A stretch of 64,000 nt of DNA from Acidomyces sp. 'richmondensis' (lineage: Eukaryota > Ascomycota > Dothideomycetes > Mycosphaerellales > Teratosphaeriaceae): contig QVLQ01000023.1 in assembly GCA_003545705.1 (NCBI GenBank), positions 1,054,001 to 1,118,000 on the forward strand, read 5' to 3'. Below, piece by piece: positions 1 through 10,954 of this stretch (position 1 is its first letter; every line of letters begins with the position of its first letter). A program made the position numbers and the translations under genes. The notes beneath the pieces were generated by a model. It was not told the origin of the DNA. It did not search any database and saw nothing but the letters and a program-made list of their open reading frames with translations.

Positions 1-954
1 CACGGGGGGGCAAAATTGGACGTATTTCGAGAGCATCTATTTCACTTAGTATGCGTTCTCCCCGAGTAAACTCCCCAAAACCCCCCTTCCTATAATTATT
101 TGAGTGTATGTTTTTGGTCGATTCAAAGCTGACTCATCTTCGTCAGTGTTGCTGCGCTGACTATCGGCTATGGTGATTTTGCGCCACAGACGAATTCATC
201 CAAACCCACCTTCGTCTTCTGGGCGCTCTTGGCTCTTCCCACTTTGACCGTGCTCATCGGAGCCATCGGCGATTCGGTATCAGACTCTGTTAATTGGGCT
301 ATGGTTTTCTTCGGCAAGCATGCGCCCAAGCTGTTTACATTCGTAAATGGCTTGAAACAGACCACGAACAAGGAAGAAGCCGTGAAGGCTGCCCTCGAAG
401 GGACGCACGCGCCGAGGCGGGGCCTCGACGAAAACTTTGCAGGCATAGCCGACGTCGAGGACGGGCTTATGGTACCGGCCGGCCACTCGAATAATGCCTT
501 TGGCGAGGTCAGCAGTGAGGTCGTGTCGGATGCCTATCGCCCGAATATGCTTGCTCAGGCTGCCCAGTTAGTATTCGAGCATTTTCTGGCCCAGGTGGAC
601 GGCGACTCTCCTCGCCAATACACATACGAGGAGTGGGCCTGGCTTCTGAAGCTTCTGGGCGAGGATGAGGCATCGAAGGATGGACATAGAAAAGTCGGGC
701 AGCCATTGCCCCCCGGGAAAGAGATTTCCGAGCCCGTCCGCGAGAATGACAGACAGGTGTGGTCCTGGATGGGCCAGGAATCCCCCCTAATGAATCTCGT
801 GGACGACAGCGAGCCGAGATGGGTGTTGCAGCGGATGCTGGATGTTTTGCAGAAGGAATTGAAGGAACTCGGCGATCAGCGCGTCCGGGAGGCGAAGAGC
901 CATTCTGACTCATGCGCAGAGACGAAGGTCACTGACATTGAGACACCCAAGTGA
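1..954 (+). CDS. TOK1: TOK1-like outward-rectifier K+ channel, 3' part
   Basis: C-terminal part of a fungal two-pore K+ channel, cut by the left window edge. The second selectivity filter TIGYGD is encoded from 160, followed by a conserved Lys-Pro and a hydrophobic segment (FVFWALLALPTLTVLIG) that matches the last membrane helix of TOK channels. A cytosolic tail of about 220 residues follows, hydrophilic and Trp/Glu-rich, to the TGA at 952-954. An intron appears to run from GTAAAC at 66 to the CAG ending at 146, giving the join ...P-D-V-A-A-L-T-I-G-Y-G; the exon before it is too short to confirm. TOK channels sit in the plasma membrane and carry depolarisation-activated K+ efflux. The family call rests on the pore and helix pair; the upstream exon structure is uncertain. 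Confidence 0.8.
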
Positions 955-2216
955 TTACCATAGTGCTTTTGCTGTGCATTTTGGTCGTTTCTGGGGCTTT
1001 TCACATTTGCCTGTGCTTAATCGATTGCCACCGATACATGGGGGTCGGCGTACCACGGGGTGGTTTCTCTTGTTTTTCTCGTCATGCTTTTTTTTTTTTT
1101 GTGAAACCCTTTTTTTTTATTGTCATTGGCATGGAATCAGCATTACTGGATGGATGCATATTTGAAATATGAGGGCAAGGAGAAGATTTTCGCTCTTGAA
1201 AAGTCGACGCAACCGTTCCTTCATTTCCATCACGATATGTTCGGCGTGTTTCGAGAGGCTTAGGTTGCATTGAGCCTAGGACACGGTCGGTACTTGTGGC
1301 TTAAGCGAAGCCCCAGATGCCATATGTGAAACCGGTGATTGACACCAGGTTCCCCGGTTAGACAGGCCGTTTGAGGAAAACGGTGCGAAACATTCTGAAC
1401 GGCGTGTTACCGCCTATCTATGTATCATCGAAGAGTATAGACCTCAAGATCACCGCTGGGACAAGATGTCTCGGCAAAAAAAAAAGTTGGGTGGGCGGCT
1501 AGATGTGCACAGTTGCGAAAATTGTCTGTATTTCAGGATGTGATCTCCTCTCTGATGCGTGTGACCGGCATCGATCAAGAACGAAATCCTCAGGAACACA
1601 GGTGCCGCAATTGGATGGGCCGTCCGTGATGATCCTGCACAAGTGTGTGCGACCGGTGCATGTTTCTATCCCGGAGAACTCCCGAGCGAAAGGACAGCTC
1701 CGACGCTAGAAACCCCGGGTGCCGTTCTCCCATTCGACAGAGCGGACTGCACGTCGTCGAGTGAGTGCTTGGCTCACTCGATACGGATCGCCCAAGTCCA
1801 TCCTTGTCTATATCCCAGCAATTGCAGGACTAGAGTTCTCACACTCAACCCGGCTCATACCATCCCTTACGTCTGTGCCAATTCTTCGGCTGCTTGGCGG
1901 GAGTAGCGGAGGGGGCAGCTAGGGTGTGCTCAGCATGTCACGAATGTGGTTCTTGCACCGTTCGTGACGTGACAGTCCGTTCCGTCATGCGTCGAGAGGT
2001 GTGATAGCAAGATGTGGATCTACCCAGATCCCGGCGTGGGAGACACGCAATATGCAAAAGAATCCCTGAACGGGTTCGCTCAGACTTGACATCCTCCACG
2101 TTTTGGTCCCCGAGGCTTGTATTTGTGTCTTTTCGCCAGTGGCGTTTGATTCTACTTCTGCTTCTGCCCTTTTCCTCCACCCGCCTCCCTTTCTGCTGGC
2201 GCCTGAATGCTGAAAG
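955..2216. other. Intergenic spacer with T runs
   Basis: No supported gene. There are two T homopolymers (about 1088-1100 and 1110-1118) shortly after the channel stop, which suit a 3' UTR. The rest is presumably promoter for the rhodopsin-like gene; no motif could be assigned. Confidence 0.5.
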
Positions 2217-3557
2217 ATGGCCGACCAGGCTGCTCTTGCAGAATTGGAGGCCGAAGCTCGATCTCCAAATGTCACCAATGGCCCGATGATCCTGCGGACG
2301 TGTTGGTCACTGATCGCCATATCCGCTGCGGTTTTGACGGGTCGGATATACAGTAAACTGTGGAAGACACGAAGGCTGTACTGGGACGATTGGTTCATGG
2401 TGCTCGCTTGGGTGCGGAATGAGATTTCTAACGCTGTGCGTCTTGACGTGCTGACGAAAGAACAGCTGTTAGGTCTGGCGCACGCCATCTTGATCACCAT
2501 CTCGGTGCACTATGGATTAGGCCGACACCTGATATACTTGTCCACCGAGGGTCGAGAGAACACGTTGAAATTCGGGCTCTCCACGATTGGTCCCGCATTC
2601 CTCAGCCCAATGGCGGGGCGGATAGGCTTCTGCATCACCATGCTTTATCTGACAGGAACGGATCCGCGAGTCAAGCAATGGCCGATATGGATGTTCATGG
2701 CCCTTCAGCTCGTCGTGAACGTGTCCGCCCTGGCATTCTTTTACTCGCAGTGTGGCACCCAGCTGGACACCCTTTGGAATCCCAAAAAGGAGGACATGTA
2801 CTTCTCCGTGTGTCTCAATGCCGACTACCAAACCGACTATGGATACGCCGCAGGCGCCTTCAACACATTGACCGATGCCTTCCTAACCGCCCTCCCGGCT
2901 GTCCTCATCAAGCACACGAGAATGTCGCCAAAGACGAAGTTGGGCCTGGTGTTCCTGTTGTGTCTGAGTGTCTTGTAATTATCTCCCCAGACAACTTTGC
3001 GGAAATTGCGCTGATGTGTTTTTTTTTGCGCCCCTCCCTCCTCAGGGCCATGATTGCGTCTATTGTGAAGACGTACGAAGCACGGTCATTGAGCATGGTA
3101 CTGGACTATACATGTAAGCCATGTGACCAGTAAGAAAATGGAAATATGCTAACAGAAGAAAGACGCCCTTGCTCCTTACATAATCTGGATTTCGGTCGAG
3201 CTCAACGTCGTAATCATAGTTTCTTCCATACCACTTCTCCGGCCTCTTTTTCACCGAAAGCCAAAAGTTACAGAAGCTCATCGGCTACAAGAATGGGACA
3301 GTTCGACGGTGGGGTCAATATTCTCAAAGAAACCCAAGGCCACTCTGTCGAGAGTTGACAGCGAAGAAAAGATGATCGACCCCCAAGCAGACAGATGTTC
3401 CGTTTCCGCAAAGGAGTTCGATCCCGGCATCACCATCACCCGGGAAGTGTCCGTGAGCTACGAAGCTAGCAATTTTCCTTTTGTCCATGCTGCCCTAGTC
3501 GGTTTAATACAAGGCGAGATAGCAAATCCGAAGCTGGTGAAGAGATTTCGTACATGA
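2217..3557 (+). CDS. Fungal rhodopsin/Pth11-like 7TM integral membrane protein
   Basis: Four exons: 2217-2411, 2466-2974, 3046-3113 and 3163-3557, giving 388 residues. The introns (54, 71 and 49 bp) have GT..AG ends; CTGAC/CTAAC branch sites are visible in the first and third. The protein has an extracellular N-terminus, a helix followed by the typical WDDW loop, a helix ending in HYGLGRH, and further helices. Near the third intron the junction DYTYALAPYIIW and then SSIPLLRPLF are hallmarks of the family formerly called integral membrane protein (Fung_rhodopsin, Pfam PF20684), related to Pth11-type receptors. The C-tail is about 110 polar residues. These proteins are thought to act as plasma-membrane sensors; the ligand cannot be read. 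The first intron is 54 bp without a stop, so retention would stay in frame. Confidence 0.85.
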
Positions 3558-5176
3558 ATCATGAATGCTTAGGTTCCCGTGTGTAGATCACAGGGTCACT
3601 AATATAAATGAAAACATTGGCTCTGCGTCAGAAACATCACAAGGGTGACGGCTCTCCGAAAAATTTCCATCAATATTACCGCATTGGACGGCAGTGGTGA
3701 TTGGAGGCCTGTAAGAGAAGGAAGGCTGGGGGAGGACAGCACGAGTTGAGAACCGCCCCGAATGCTCCCTGTCGCGCCTATTTCGCACAACGCGTCTATG
3801 ACGCGTTAGGCAGCAATTCCAGCAGACATGATTCGGCCTGGAAAACAGCGTTTGTTACGAACTCCGCCAACAATGCAGAGGGCGACGCCACGGTCGAAGC
3901 GCATACAAATGCGCCCCCGATTCATAGAATTTACCGTCCTCAGGAATGGTGAACATGTGGAGATCTTTTCGCTTTGGAAAATCCCAACATCTAAACTTGC
4001 CCTCGCACTCTCTTTTTATCCTATTTGGCAAGAAGAATTCTTTGATCTACTGAGGAACGGCAGAGATATTGTGCAAATCAACCCTATACCTTGCTATCAT
4101 GAGAAACACGGCGGAGAAGGAATACTCCACACTAAAAACATGCCTTCTGAGAGAATTCCGACTTTTGAGAGATCATCAGATATGGCGTCTCATTGTGATG
4201 GCTTGCCCATTTCGAACGACCAATGTGTTGTGAACTTCAGTATAGTTGGATGTAATTTTACTTTACTCAGGCTTCAAAATCAAGTCTGGAAGTTCCGTAA
4301 TATTGATCAGGGTTGCATTTCCGGGTAACGAAGTTTATCCTCTATCATGCCATCATCCTGCCGAACGTTCGCCAACATTGTTCCATGTCGGACAAGGTAA
4401 CGCGTGTGGGCGATATGTTAGTCGCGTTTTCTTAAGCGTGCCGTCTGACACACCAAGATTTCAGAAATTTCTGTCGGGTGCTTACTTTTTCTCGACCATT
4501 GTGCTTTTTCTGATGTTAAACAGACGGAGAAGCCATATGTTGTGGTTATCTTTCTCTCTAACAAAAAAACATCATCCAAATGGCTCATAAGCCCCTTTGG
4601 AGGATGGAAGTTTAATTCGATTCTCAATCTCATTCCGAGCTCGTCCTTTATTTCTGCCGGGTTCACACAAATTGCTCTGAACCGCTTGAGGTTGAGCAGA
4701 CGAATATGTCGGTTCGTTAGCAACACGTCAAATTACCATGGTCTGCAGACCCGACTTCCACGGACCTATTAATGCAGATTATCGTTGCTGGCGGCTCCCT
4801 AACGTTTACATATATTATAACGTTTTAGAGAATCACGCTGAGGTTGTCGCGTTTGCCGAGCGACAGTTCTGTGATGCCTCTGTGTATTTCAACTTGGGTG
4901 CCCTACGCCAACACATCGTGCCCATTTAAGGCGCTATTTGCGACCAATTTTCCCACCATTCCAAAGCTGCTTCCCTCCCATCCTTCAGAGTAATGAAGCT
5001 AGTGATGCAGCGACTCTTCAGGTCCCCACATCAGTCATCCCGCACCACTACTTTACACCTTTCTTTTCACCGACGTATTACATCAGCATCCAAACTGTAA
5101 ATGATAAGCTCGTAGAGGTCTTACTGTCTCTGCTTTGCTTGCCCACATCCAGATCACAGCGTAAGTGGTGGTAATA
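3558..5176. other. Intergenic spacer, about 1.6 kb
   Basis: Only short, incompatible open frames occur here (the longest is 166 codons at 3828-4328). None resembles a known family and none has convincing splice partners. No repeat or RNA gene was seen. The last few hundred bases must contain the promoter of the cupin gene. Confidence 0.45.
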
Positions 5177-5866
5177 ATGGCAATTCAATCTGCTATAGAT
5201 TCCTCTCTGCCTCCGTTACAGCCCAAATTTGACCCCCGTAATCTCCTTTCCTCTGAACCCGGGTCAATTCAGGCCATCATAGACAGGTTCGGGCTACAAG
5301 AACATGTGGAAGGAGGCTATTTCGTCGAGACGGACCGCGACAAGCTCCGCATACCGAACCCTTTCCCGGACTCACCACTGGGGACACGCTCAGCCATGAC
5401 AACCATCCACTATCTCCTTACAGCCAAGTCTCCCTTAGGAGCCTTCCATAGGAATAGGGGCCGGACGGTGCACACACTGCATAAAGGCCGGGGACGATAT
5501 GTCATCATTCACGCAGATGATGTGGCTTCTCCCGCTTGCCCTGGCGGATATGGAGGCCCCCGGGACATGCCAGAACACAAAAGATGGATTGGGAAAGCGA
5601 AAGTGGAAACGTTCGTCGTGGGGCAGAACGTGGAGAAAGGAGAGAGACTTCAGTGGATTGTAGACGGCGGAAAATATAAATGCTCGTACTTGCTCCCGGA
5701 TAAGGATACAGGCGCGAAGAGTGAGGAAGGCTTGCTGATTAGCGAGACAGTGGTCCCAGGATTTGAGTTCGTAGATCACGACTTCATGAAGCCGGAGAGG
5801 ATGGATGCCTTGGTCACCGGAGAGCAGAGGGAGGAGATGGAGTGGATGCTGAAGAAGCAATCTTGA
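5177..5866 (+). CDS. Cupin_5 (DUF985) family protein, YML079W-like
   Basis: One exon, 229 residues. The ATG at 5177 (context ATAATGG) is preferred; the frame is open a little upstream, but only from non-ATG codons. The sequence fits the DUF985/cupin_5 family: EGGYFVETDRD near residue 44, then THYLLT-type beta strands, AFHRNRGRTVHTLHKG carrying the cupin-like His pattern, and a C-terminal VPGFEFVDHDF segment close to the usual PGF(E)(F/Y).DF signature. Family members are small beta-barrel proteins without an agreed reaction; yeast YML079W has a cupin fold and bound a small ligand in its crystal structure, as far as I recall. It has no signal peptide and is probably cytosolic. It shares no obvious pathway with its neighbours. 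Confidence 0.85.
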   Translation: MAIQSAIDSSLPPLQPKFDPRNLLSSEPGSIQAIIDRFGLQEHVEGGYFVETDRDKLRIPNPFPDSPLGTRSAMTTIHYLLTAKSPLGAFHRNRGRTVHTLHKGRGRYVIIHADDVASPACPGGYGGPRDMPEHKRWIGKAKVETFVVGQNVEKGERLQWIVDGGKYKCSYLLPDKDTGAKSEEGLLISETVVPGFEFVDHDFMKPERMDALVTGEQREEMEWMLKKQS

Positions 5867-6482
5867 GCAAAATCGACCCGTCACCACCGGGACTATCGCC
5901 GGCTCGAGCATTTAGAAGCAATGGAGGTGTGCATCATTGGCGCATCACGGCACTTCTGATGTGAACCCTTCCTTTTTCTGCCTGGGCCTGCAGCCGGGCA
6001 ATTTGCACCTTGACTTCTGCGAGGGACGGCACGTGGATATATATGAACATAAGTTGGTATACATGATAGATTGCCCTTCGTACCAAAGCAATCGATATTA
6101 AATGCCGAAGTGTCTGGCTATATCTATGAGAAATTGTCCTACCATGTTAACGCTGACTTTTGCTCTGGATTAACCGTATCAAACTAGATATTCGGGCCGC
6201 CGCACGTGGCCCAATGACGTGCGGATGTTGTGGTGGGGAGTTTTTCAGAGGGGAAATTTTGGTCGCGGGAGAGAGTGTTTACTTGGTAGCTCTACGTGGA
6301 TGCTCAATACCCACCTCTTTCACCTGATAGCACGCTCGAACAAATCCCACGTTTCTCTTCCCACTCGAAGAGCCATTCATCTTGGCGTCCACAGAATGGC
6401 CAAGATTTCCGATCACTACAACGGCAAGCGCCCTCAATTCAGCGGACTAGTATATCACCAGTGGAGTTAACTGTGCTCAGAT
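5867..6482. other. Spacer and unresolved 5' end of the MTA phosphorylase gene
   Basis: No separate gene is supported. An ATG at 6396 opens a frame that matches the phosphorylase frame but meets TAA at 6468-6470, just before the conserved N-terminus. The possible donor GTATAT at 6450 and acceptor CAG at 6478-6480 would give a 31-bp intron in the wrong phase. Confidence 0.4.
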
Positions 6483-7390
6483 CCGATCAGAATCGCAGTA
6501 ATTGGCGGGACAGGTTTGCAGCATCTGCCCGACTTCCATCATGTGGCCACCCTCGAGCTCTCGACGCCGTGGGGGCCGGCCGTCCTCTCCAATTTCTGTG
6601 CTGCACCATCCATCTCCGACAACGGGCCAAGCAATACCGATAGCTTTCCTCAGCCGCCATGGCGTACATCATGAAATCGCTCCGCATGAGGTCCCCAACC
6701 GTGCCAACATTGCTGCACTACGAAGCCTCGGTGTGCGCACGATAATAGCCTTCAGCGCCGTCGGAAGCCTGCAAGAAAAAATCAAGCCAAGAGACTTCGT
6801 GGTTCCCGATCAGATCATCGACCGCACCAAGGGTGTGCGGCCGTTCACATTTTTCGAAGGGGGGGATGGTCGGGCACGCGGGCTTCGCAGACCCGTTCGA
6901 TCCCGCCCTCGCGGCTGTGGTGTGCAAATGCGGGCACAGTTTGGAAGGGGAACACATCGTCCTTCACGATAAAGGGACTGTGGTGTGCATGGAAGGTCCT
7001 CAGTTCAGCACGCGCGCCGAGTCGAATCTCTATCGGTCATGGGGCGGCAGTGTCATAAACATGTCGGCTCTGCCTGAGGCGAAGCTGGCGAGGGAAGCGG
7101 AGATCGCATACCAGATGATATGCATGTCTACTGATTACGATTGCTGGCACGACAGTGGCGACGTCACGGTCGAAATGGTGATGGGAAATATGAAAGCAAA
7201 TGCGGAGAACGCGCGCCGGTTCGTCGGAGCTGTGCTGGATGAGCTAAGCAAGGAAGAACATGACGAGCTGGTACGAGCAAAACATTTGGAGGGCAGCATG
7301 AAGTTTGCGGGCTCGGTCACTCATGCAGATGGAAGGAGTCAGGAAGCTAGCTCGCGCATGAAATGGCTGTTCCCGGGATACTTTCAATAA
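6483..7390 (+). pseudogene. MEU1: S-methyl-5'-thioadenosine phosphorylase, two +1 frameshifts in G runs
   Basis: MTA phosphorylase cleaves methylthioadenosine to adenine and 5-methylthioribose-1-phosphate in methionine salvage. Nearly the whole enzyme is present: PIRIAVIGGTG at the N-terminus (from 6483), SRHGVHHEIAPHEVPNRANI, the FSAVGSL..I.P.DFVVPDQIID.T block, CMEGPQFSTRAES, NMSALPEAKLAREAEI, STDYDCWH and the C-terminal WLFPGYFQ. Three reading frames are needed. A G5 run at 6571-6575 and a G7 run at 6859-6865 each carry one G more than the conserved reading (TPWGRPSSPI and FFEGGMVGHAGFADP). The start codon is also unresolved. Both shifts are single-base insertions in homopolymers, so assembly error is as likely as true inactivation; apart from the N-terminal end, no other lesion was seen. 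Confidence 0.8.
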
Positions 7391-7540
7391 TTTTGCTGGT
7401 CTTCGTGCACCAGATCGGGCACACCACGTCTGAACAGCCGATGGATTGTATAGAGATACACAAAGGCGTCGATGATATCCTCAGAATTCGAGCTCAGGGT
7501 CTTGCGAAGTCTTTAAGACGACTGACATATATGATTGCCT

Positions 7541-8526
7541 CTACCAAGTTGCCACCTGACCATCTTTAATGACATATTTTCCAACATCATTGTCTCGCTC
7601 ACCCTCGACAACTCTTCTGATGATATCTCCCCCAGCGCTGGGGTCTCCCGCACCTAGCTCTCGTGCCTTCTCTGGACCTAACCCTCCGAGATTTGTGGCC
7701 AGCATCCCAGGGCCGACGGCCCACACTTTCACGCCATCGGCCTTCAGCTTGTGATTCCAATCGACCATTAACATGTTAAGAGCACACTTGGAGCAGCGAT
7801 AGCCGATGGTTTCGAAGCCAACCTTCTTCGGCCATCCCGCTGGCAAATCTGGAGTCGGATAATAAGGCCCTTGCGATGCCTTCGTGATGCCGGACAAACC
7901 GGACACGAATATGAGACGGGGATCCGCAGACTTCAGGAGGAGGGGCATGAAGGTCCATGCTGCAAAGGAATGAGCTCAGCGATAACTTCGGGTTTGTGTG
8001 GGACTTTGCGTACTGATCACATTGGTGCCCGCCACATTGACATCGTACGCCTTCATGAAACACTCGCGGAGCGAGGTTTTCCCTTGAACAAATTCGATAT
8101 CAAATGTGGCCCCTGCATCTCGTATGAACTTCTGGCCAAATGTTCGCTAGGATACTACAGATCTCGGATACGTACCAGCGTTGTTGATGAGCACATCGAG
8201 CCGACCTGGATCAGCTTTGACTTTTTCATAGGCCTTCTCAATTCTTCATGTGCACATACATCAGCATGTGGCTCTTCCTGCCTGCCTCGAGATTATGTTG
8301 CAGCTTACGAAGAATCGCTGACAAGATCAACCTCTATAAGCTCCACCATACTGTTTGAGCTGGGGCATTCTTTACGGACGCTTTCAACTGCGGCCTTTCC
8401 TTTCTCCAGCGAACGAGCGCCTAGAAGGACGTGGTATGGCTTGGTGGACTGCAACAAAGCTTTCACAATCTCATATCCAATGCCGCTATTCCCACCAGTC
8501 ACCAACACAACTTTTGGTGCTCCCAT
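7541..8526 (-). CDS. Short-chain dehydrogenase/reductase (SDR)
   Basis: Four exons on the minus strand: 8526-8309, 8243-8176, 8112-8014 and 7959-7541, giving 267 residues. The introns are 65, 63 and 54 bp, with donors GTAAGC, GTACGT and GTACGC, and the joined phases are consistent. The nucleotide-binding motif TGGNSGIG lies at the N-terminus, followed by the NNAG motif (LDVLINNAG), the catalytic serine region VSGLSG, and the YxxxK pair in YRCSKCALN. The C-terminal half (WAVGPGMLATNLGG) is typical of classical SDRs resembling carbonyl reductase-like fungal proteins. It presumably uses NADP(H) on a small carbonyl or alcohol substrate in the cytosol; the substrate cannot be predicted. It converges on the MTA phosphorylase locus, with only about 150 bp between stops. 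Confidence 0.88.
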
Positions 8527-9220
8527 TATGCTTGTGATGGTCTCGGACTTTTCTGCGGTTCGGTGCTGATGTCTAGTGTTGGGTTAAGGAGGAGATGAGT
8601 CTGTAACAACATATACTGCCAAAGCTCATGGACGTTATCTTGGAGAATTATATACTTTCCATCCTATTTCCCGAACCTTTGCATTGCTCTAGGCATTTAC
8701 AAGGCCATCACGGAATTAGTCGGGGTCACGTGCTTTTGCGCCGTCTAACCCCGCCTATGCGAGCGGCAAGTCCCAAAGAGGCAGGAACGTCGGCGCTTAA
8801 TCAGCGTTGCCAAGCACCGAATCGGGCCAACATTCGCCCTTGGTCTTGGCGGAGCTTTCTGTTCGCCACGTCGAACTCCTGGAACGCATCCTACATTCCC
8901 CAAAGTTTAGGAAAACATACCAGTCTGAGTACCTCAGGTCTTTCTGCCTCCCTTCCGACCAAAAGCTGTGAGTTGAGGCATTTTCTTGAGGCATCGTCAA
9001 AAACCCACAACTCTGGGCCAAGATACTGCATCACCATGGATGGTCTAATGCGGACGGGCTTGCCCGGCCTGCAGGGATCTCCGTGGAACTGGGCACGTTG
9101 TTAGGGCGTGATTATCCTTACAACAGATCTTGGCAAATGTTGTAAATACGACGATCAAGGATTCCCAGTTCAGCAAACAAGCAGAGTTGGGGCGAAGCCA
9201 GCCCATACCATAGGGAAAAC
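8527..9220. other. Divergent promoter region between SDR and D-2-hydroxyacid dehydrogenase
   Basis: About 690 bp between two divergent start codons. Short open frames on both strands have no family resemblance and no paired splice sites. It probably serves as promoter for both flanking genes; no defined element could be assigned. Confidence 0.45.
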
Positions 9221-10303
9221 ATGGCAAAAGAACACATTGTGGCAGTGGATGGCTTTTGGAAAGCACCACCGGTAAACTTTGACCACGAAACTACTATCTA
9301 CGAATGGACCAGCCCAGATCAGCTTCCCGAACGGATTAAAGATGCAACAATCCTCACGGTGGCTGCCGCCAAAATCACTCGAGCTGGCATAGAGGCGGCC
9401 TCAAAGTTGAAGCTTATCTGTTGTACCGGTGTGTTCACTCACAGCCAAAATGGTATTCCGTGTTGCCAAATTGTGGCTGACGAGTCCTCCATCAGGCGTC
9501 GGCTCTAATCATGTGGACAAGGAAGCCGCTCAGGAACGTGGTATCACGATATGTAACGTCCCATCTCAAAACACGGATAGCGTGAGCCAGCACGCCTTTG
9601 CTCTGTATTTTGCGCTACGAAGAAAGGTGGTAGAATTGCACCAACTGATGATGAAGGGAGTCTGGTCTCAAGGATCTCTCCACAAGCGCTTCGAGAGATT
9701 GCCCCGAATCAACGAGGAAGAGATCCTAGTAATCGTTGGCTATGGTGCTCTCGGTAAGAATAGCCGACACGAGCATATCGACGTGGTACTGAATGCGCAC
9801 TAGGGAAAAACATTGAGAAGATCGGCAGAGCGCTTGGGATGAAAATCCTCATTACCGAGAGGAAAGGTGCGGATCAAATTCGAGATGGACGAACGGCATT
9901 TGTAGATGCCCTCAAGCAAGGCACCGTTTTCATGATCGTCACACCGCTTGACGCCAATACTCAGGGTATGTTTAGTGCGCCCGAGTTCAAATCCATGGAT
10001 TCTAGCGCGGTAATCGTCAATGTTGGCCGTGGCGGTGTGGTCGATGAGACTGCCCTAGCTGAAGCCCTCAAGAATGGTGAAATCGGTGGAGCGGCCACTG
10101 ACGTCTTCGAGCACGAACCTGCGACCAAAGCTAGCTCCCCATTGCTGGATCCTGGCGTACCCAATCTCGTTGTTTCACCTCATATTGCTTGGTACTCATC
10201 CAAGACGGCAACAGGGACGATGGCGACAATAAAAGCGAATCTAGAAGGATTTGTGGCTGGGAAGCCTGTCAATGTCGTCTCTCCAGGATTTCAAGGAAGA
10301 TAG
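9221..10303 (+). CDS. D-isomer-specific 2-hydroxyacid dehydrogenase
   Basis: Three exons: 9221-9428, 9496-9753 and 9804-10303, giving 321 residues. The introns (67 and 50 bp) use GTGTGT and GTAAGA donors. The protein has the split catalytic domain and a central Rossmann domain with GYGALG (IVGYGALGKNIEKIG). The catalytic residues are visible: Arg in NVGRGGVVDE, Glu in DVFEHEP and His in SPHIAW. The family reduces 2-keto acids to D-2-hydroxy acids with NAD(P)H (phosphoglycerate dehydrogenase, glyoxylate/hydroxypyruvate reductase and D-lactate dehydrogenase types). Its length suits the compact single-domain group without a regulatory ACT domain, so serine biosynthesis is unlikely. The exact substrate is not predictable from sequence. 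Confidence 0.9.
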
Positions 10304-10954
10304 TGCAGGCTCTAATGGGAGTGACGCTGGAAGCTTTTCGTCTTGGCTCGTACAGATAGGAGTAAACTATGGATAGAATGGATTGATCAACCACCGGCAG
10401 TGGAGAGTCATGGCATGCAACATATCGTCCTCTGCCGATCATCTCTATGTTACACCGCCTCTGCGATAGCTCAAATAGGTCAAATTACTTCAGAAGTGGT
10501 CAATTAAATGACAACTAAGCTTTGCTGCCTTTTATATTGCACGCATCATTGGACTCAATGTTCCGTAGAAAGGACAACAGTGGCTTTGGCCGGGAAGATA
10601 TATGTATGATTGCCACATCGCTCGTTCCCTCCACTTTGAATGTCTAGAAATATTTAGCTGCCAGCGCCAATCGTGTATAATTTGCCACTGGGTCGTGAAA
10701 CTAGCCAACTCATGCAGCGGGGCTCTGGTGGAGCCCCAATTTTGCTGGCTGAATCAAAAACCCCAAAATCATACGTCGTTTCAATAGGCCAATATAGATT
10801 GAACTCGTCGCAAAACGAGGAAAGGTGGGAATGATCAAAATACGGGGGTTCCATCCTGCTAACTCCGCGGCTACCCGAGGTAACTTATGAGCCCCAAATA
10901 TGTAAGAAATTGAAGGCGTTCTCGTGCCTGCGATACGAATCTATGTTGCAAATC
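10304..10954. other. Intergenic spacer
   Basis: About 650 bp between two tandem genes. It holds the 3' end of the dehydrogenase transcript and the promoter of the next SDR. No open frame with family similarity, repeat or RNA gene was found. Confidence 0.45.

Noticed and set aside
3828..4328. 166-codon plus-strand frame
   Set aside because: No recognisable motif, no supporting splice sites, composition like intergenic DNA.
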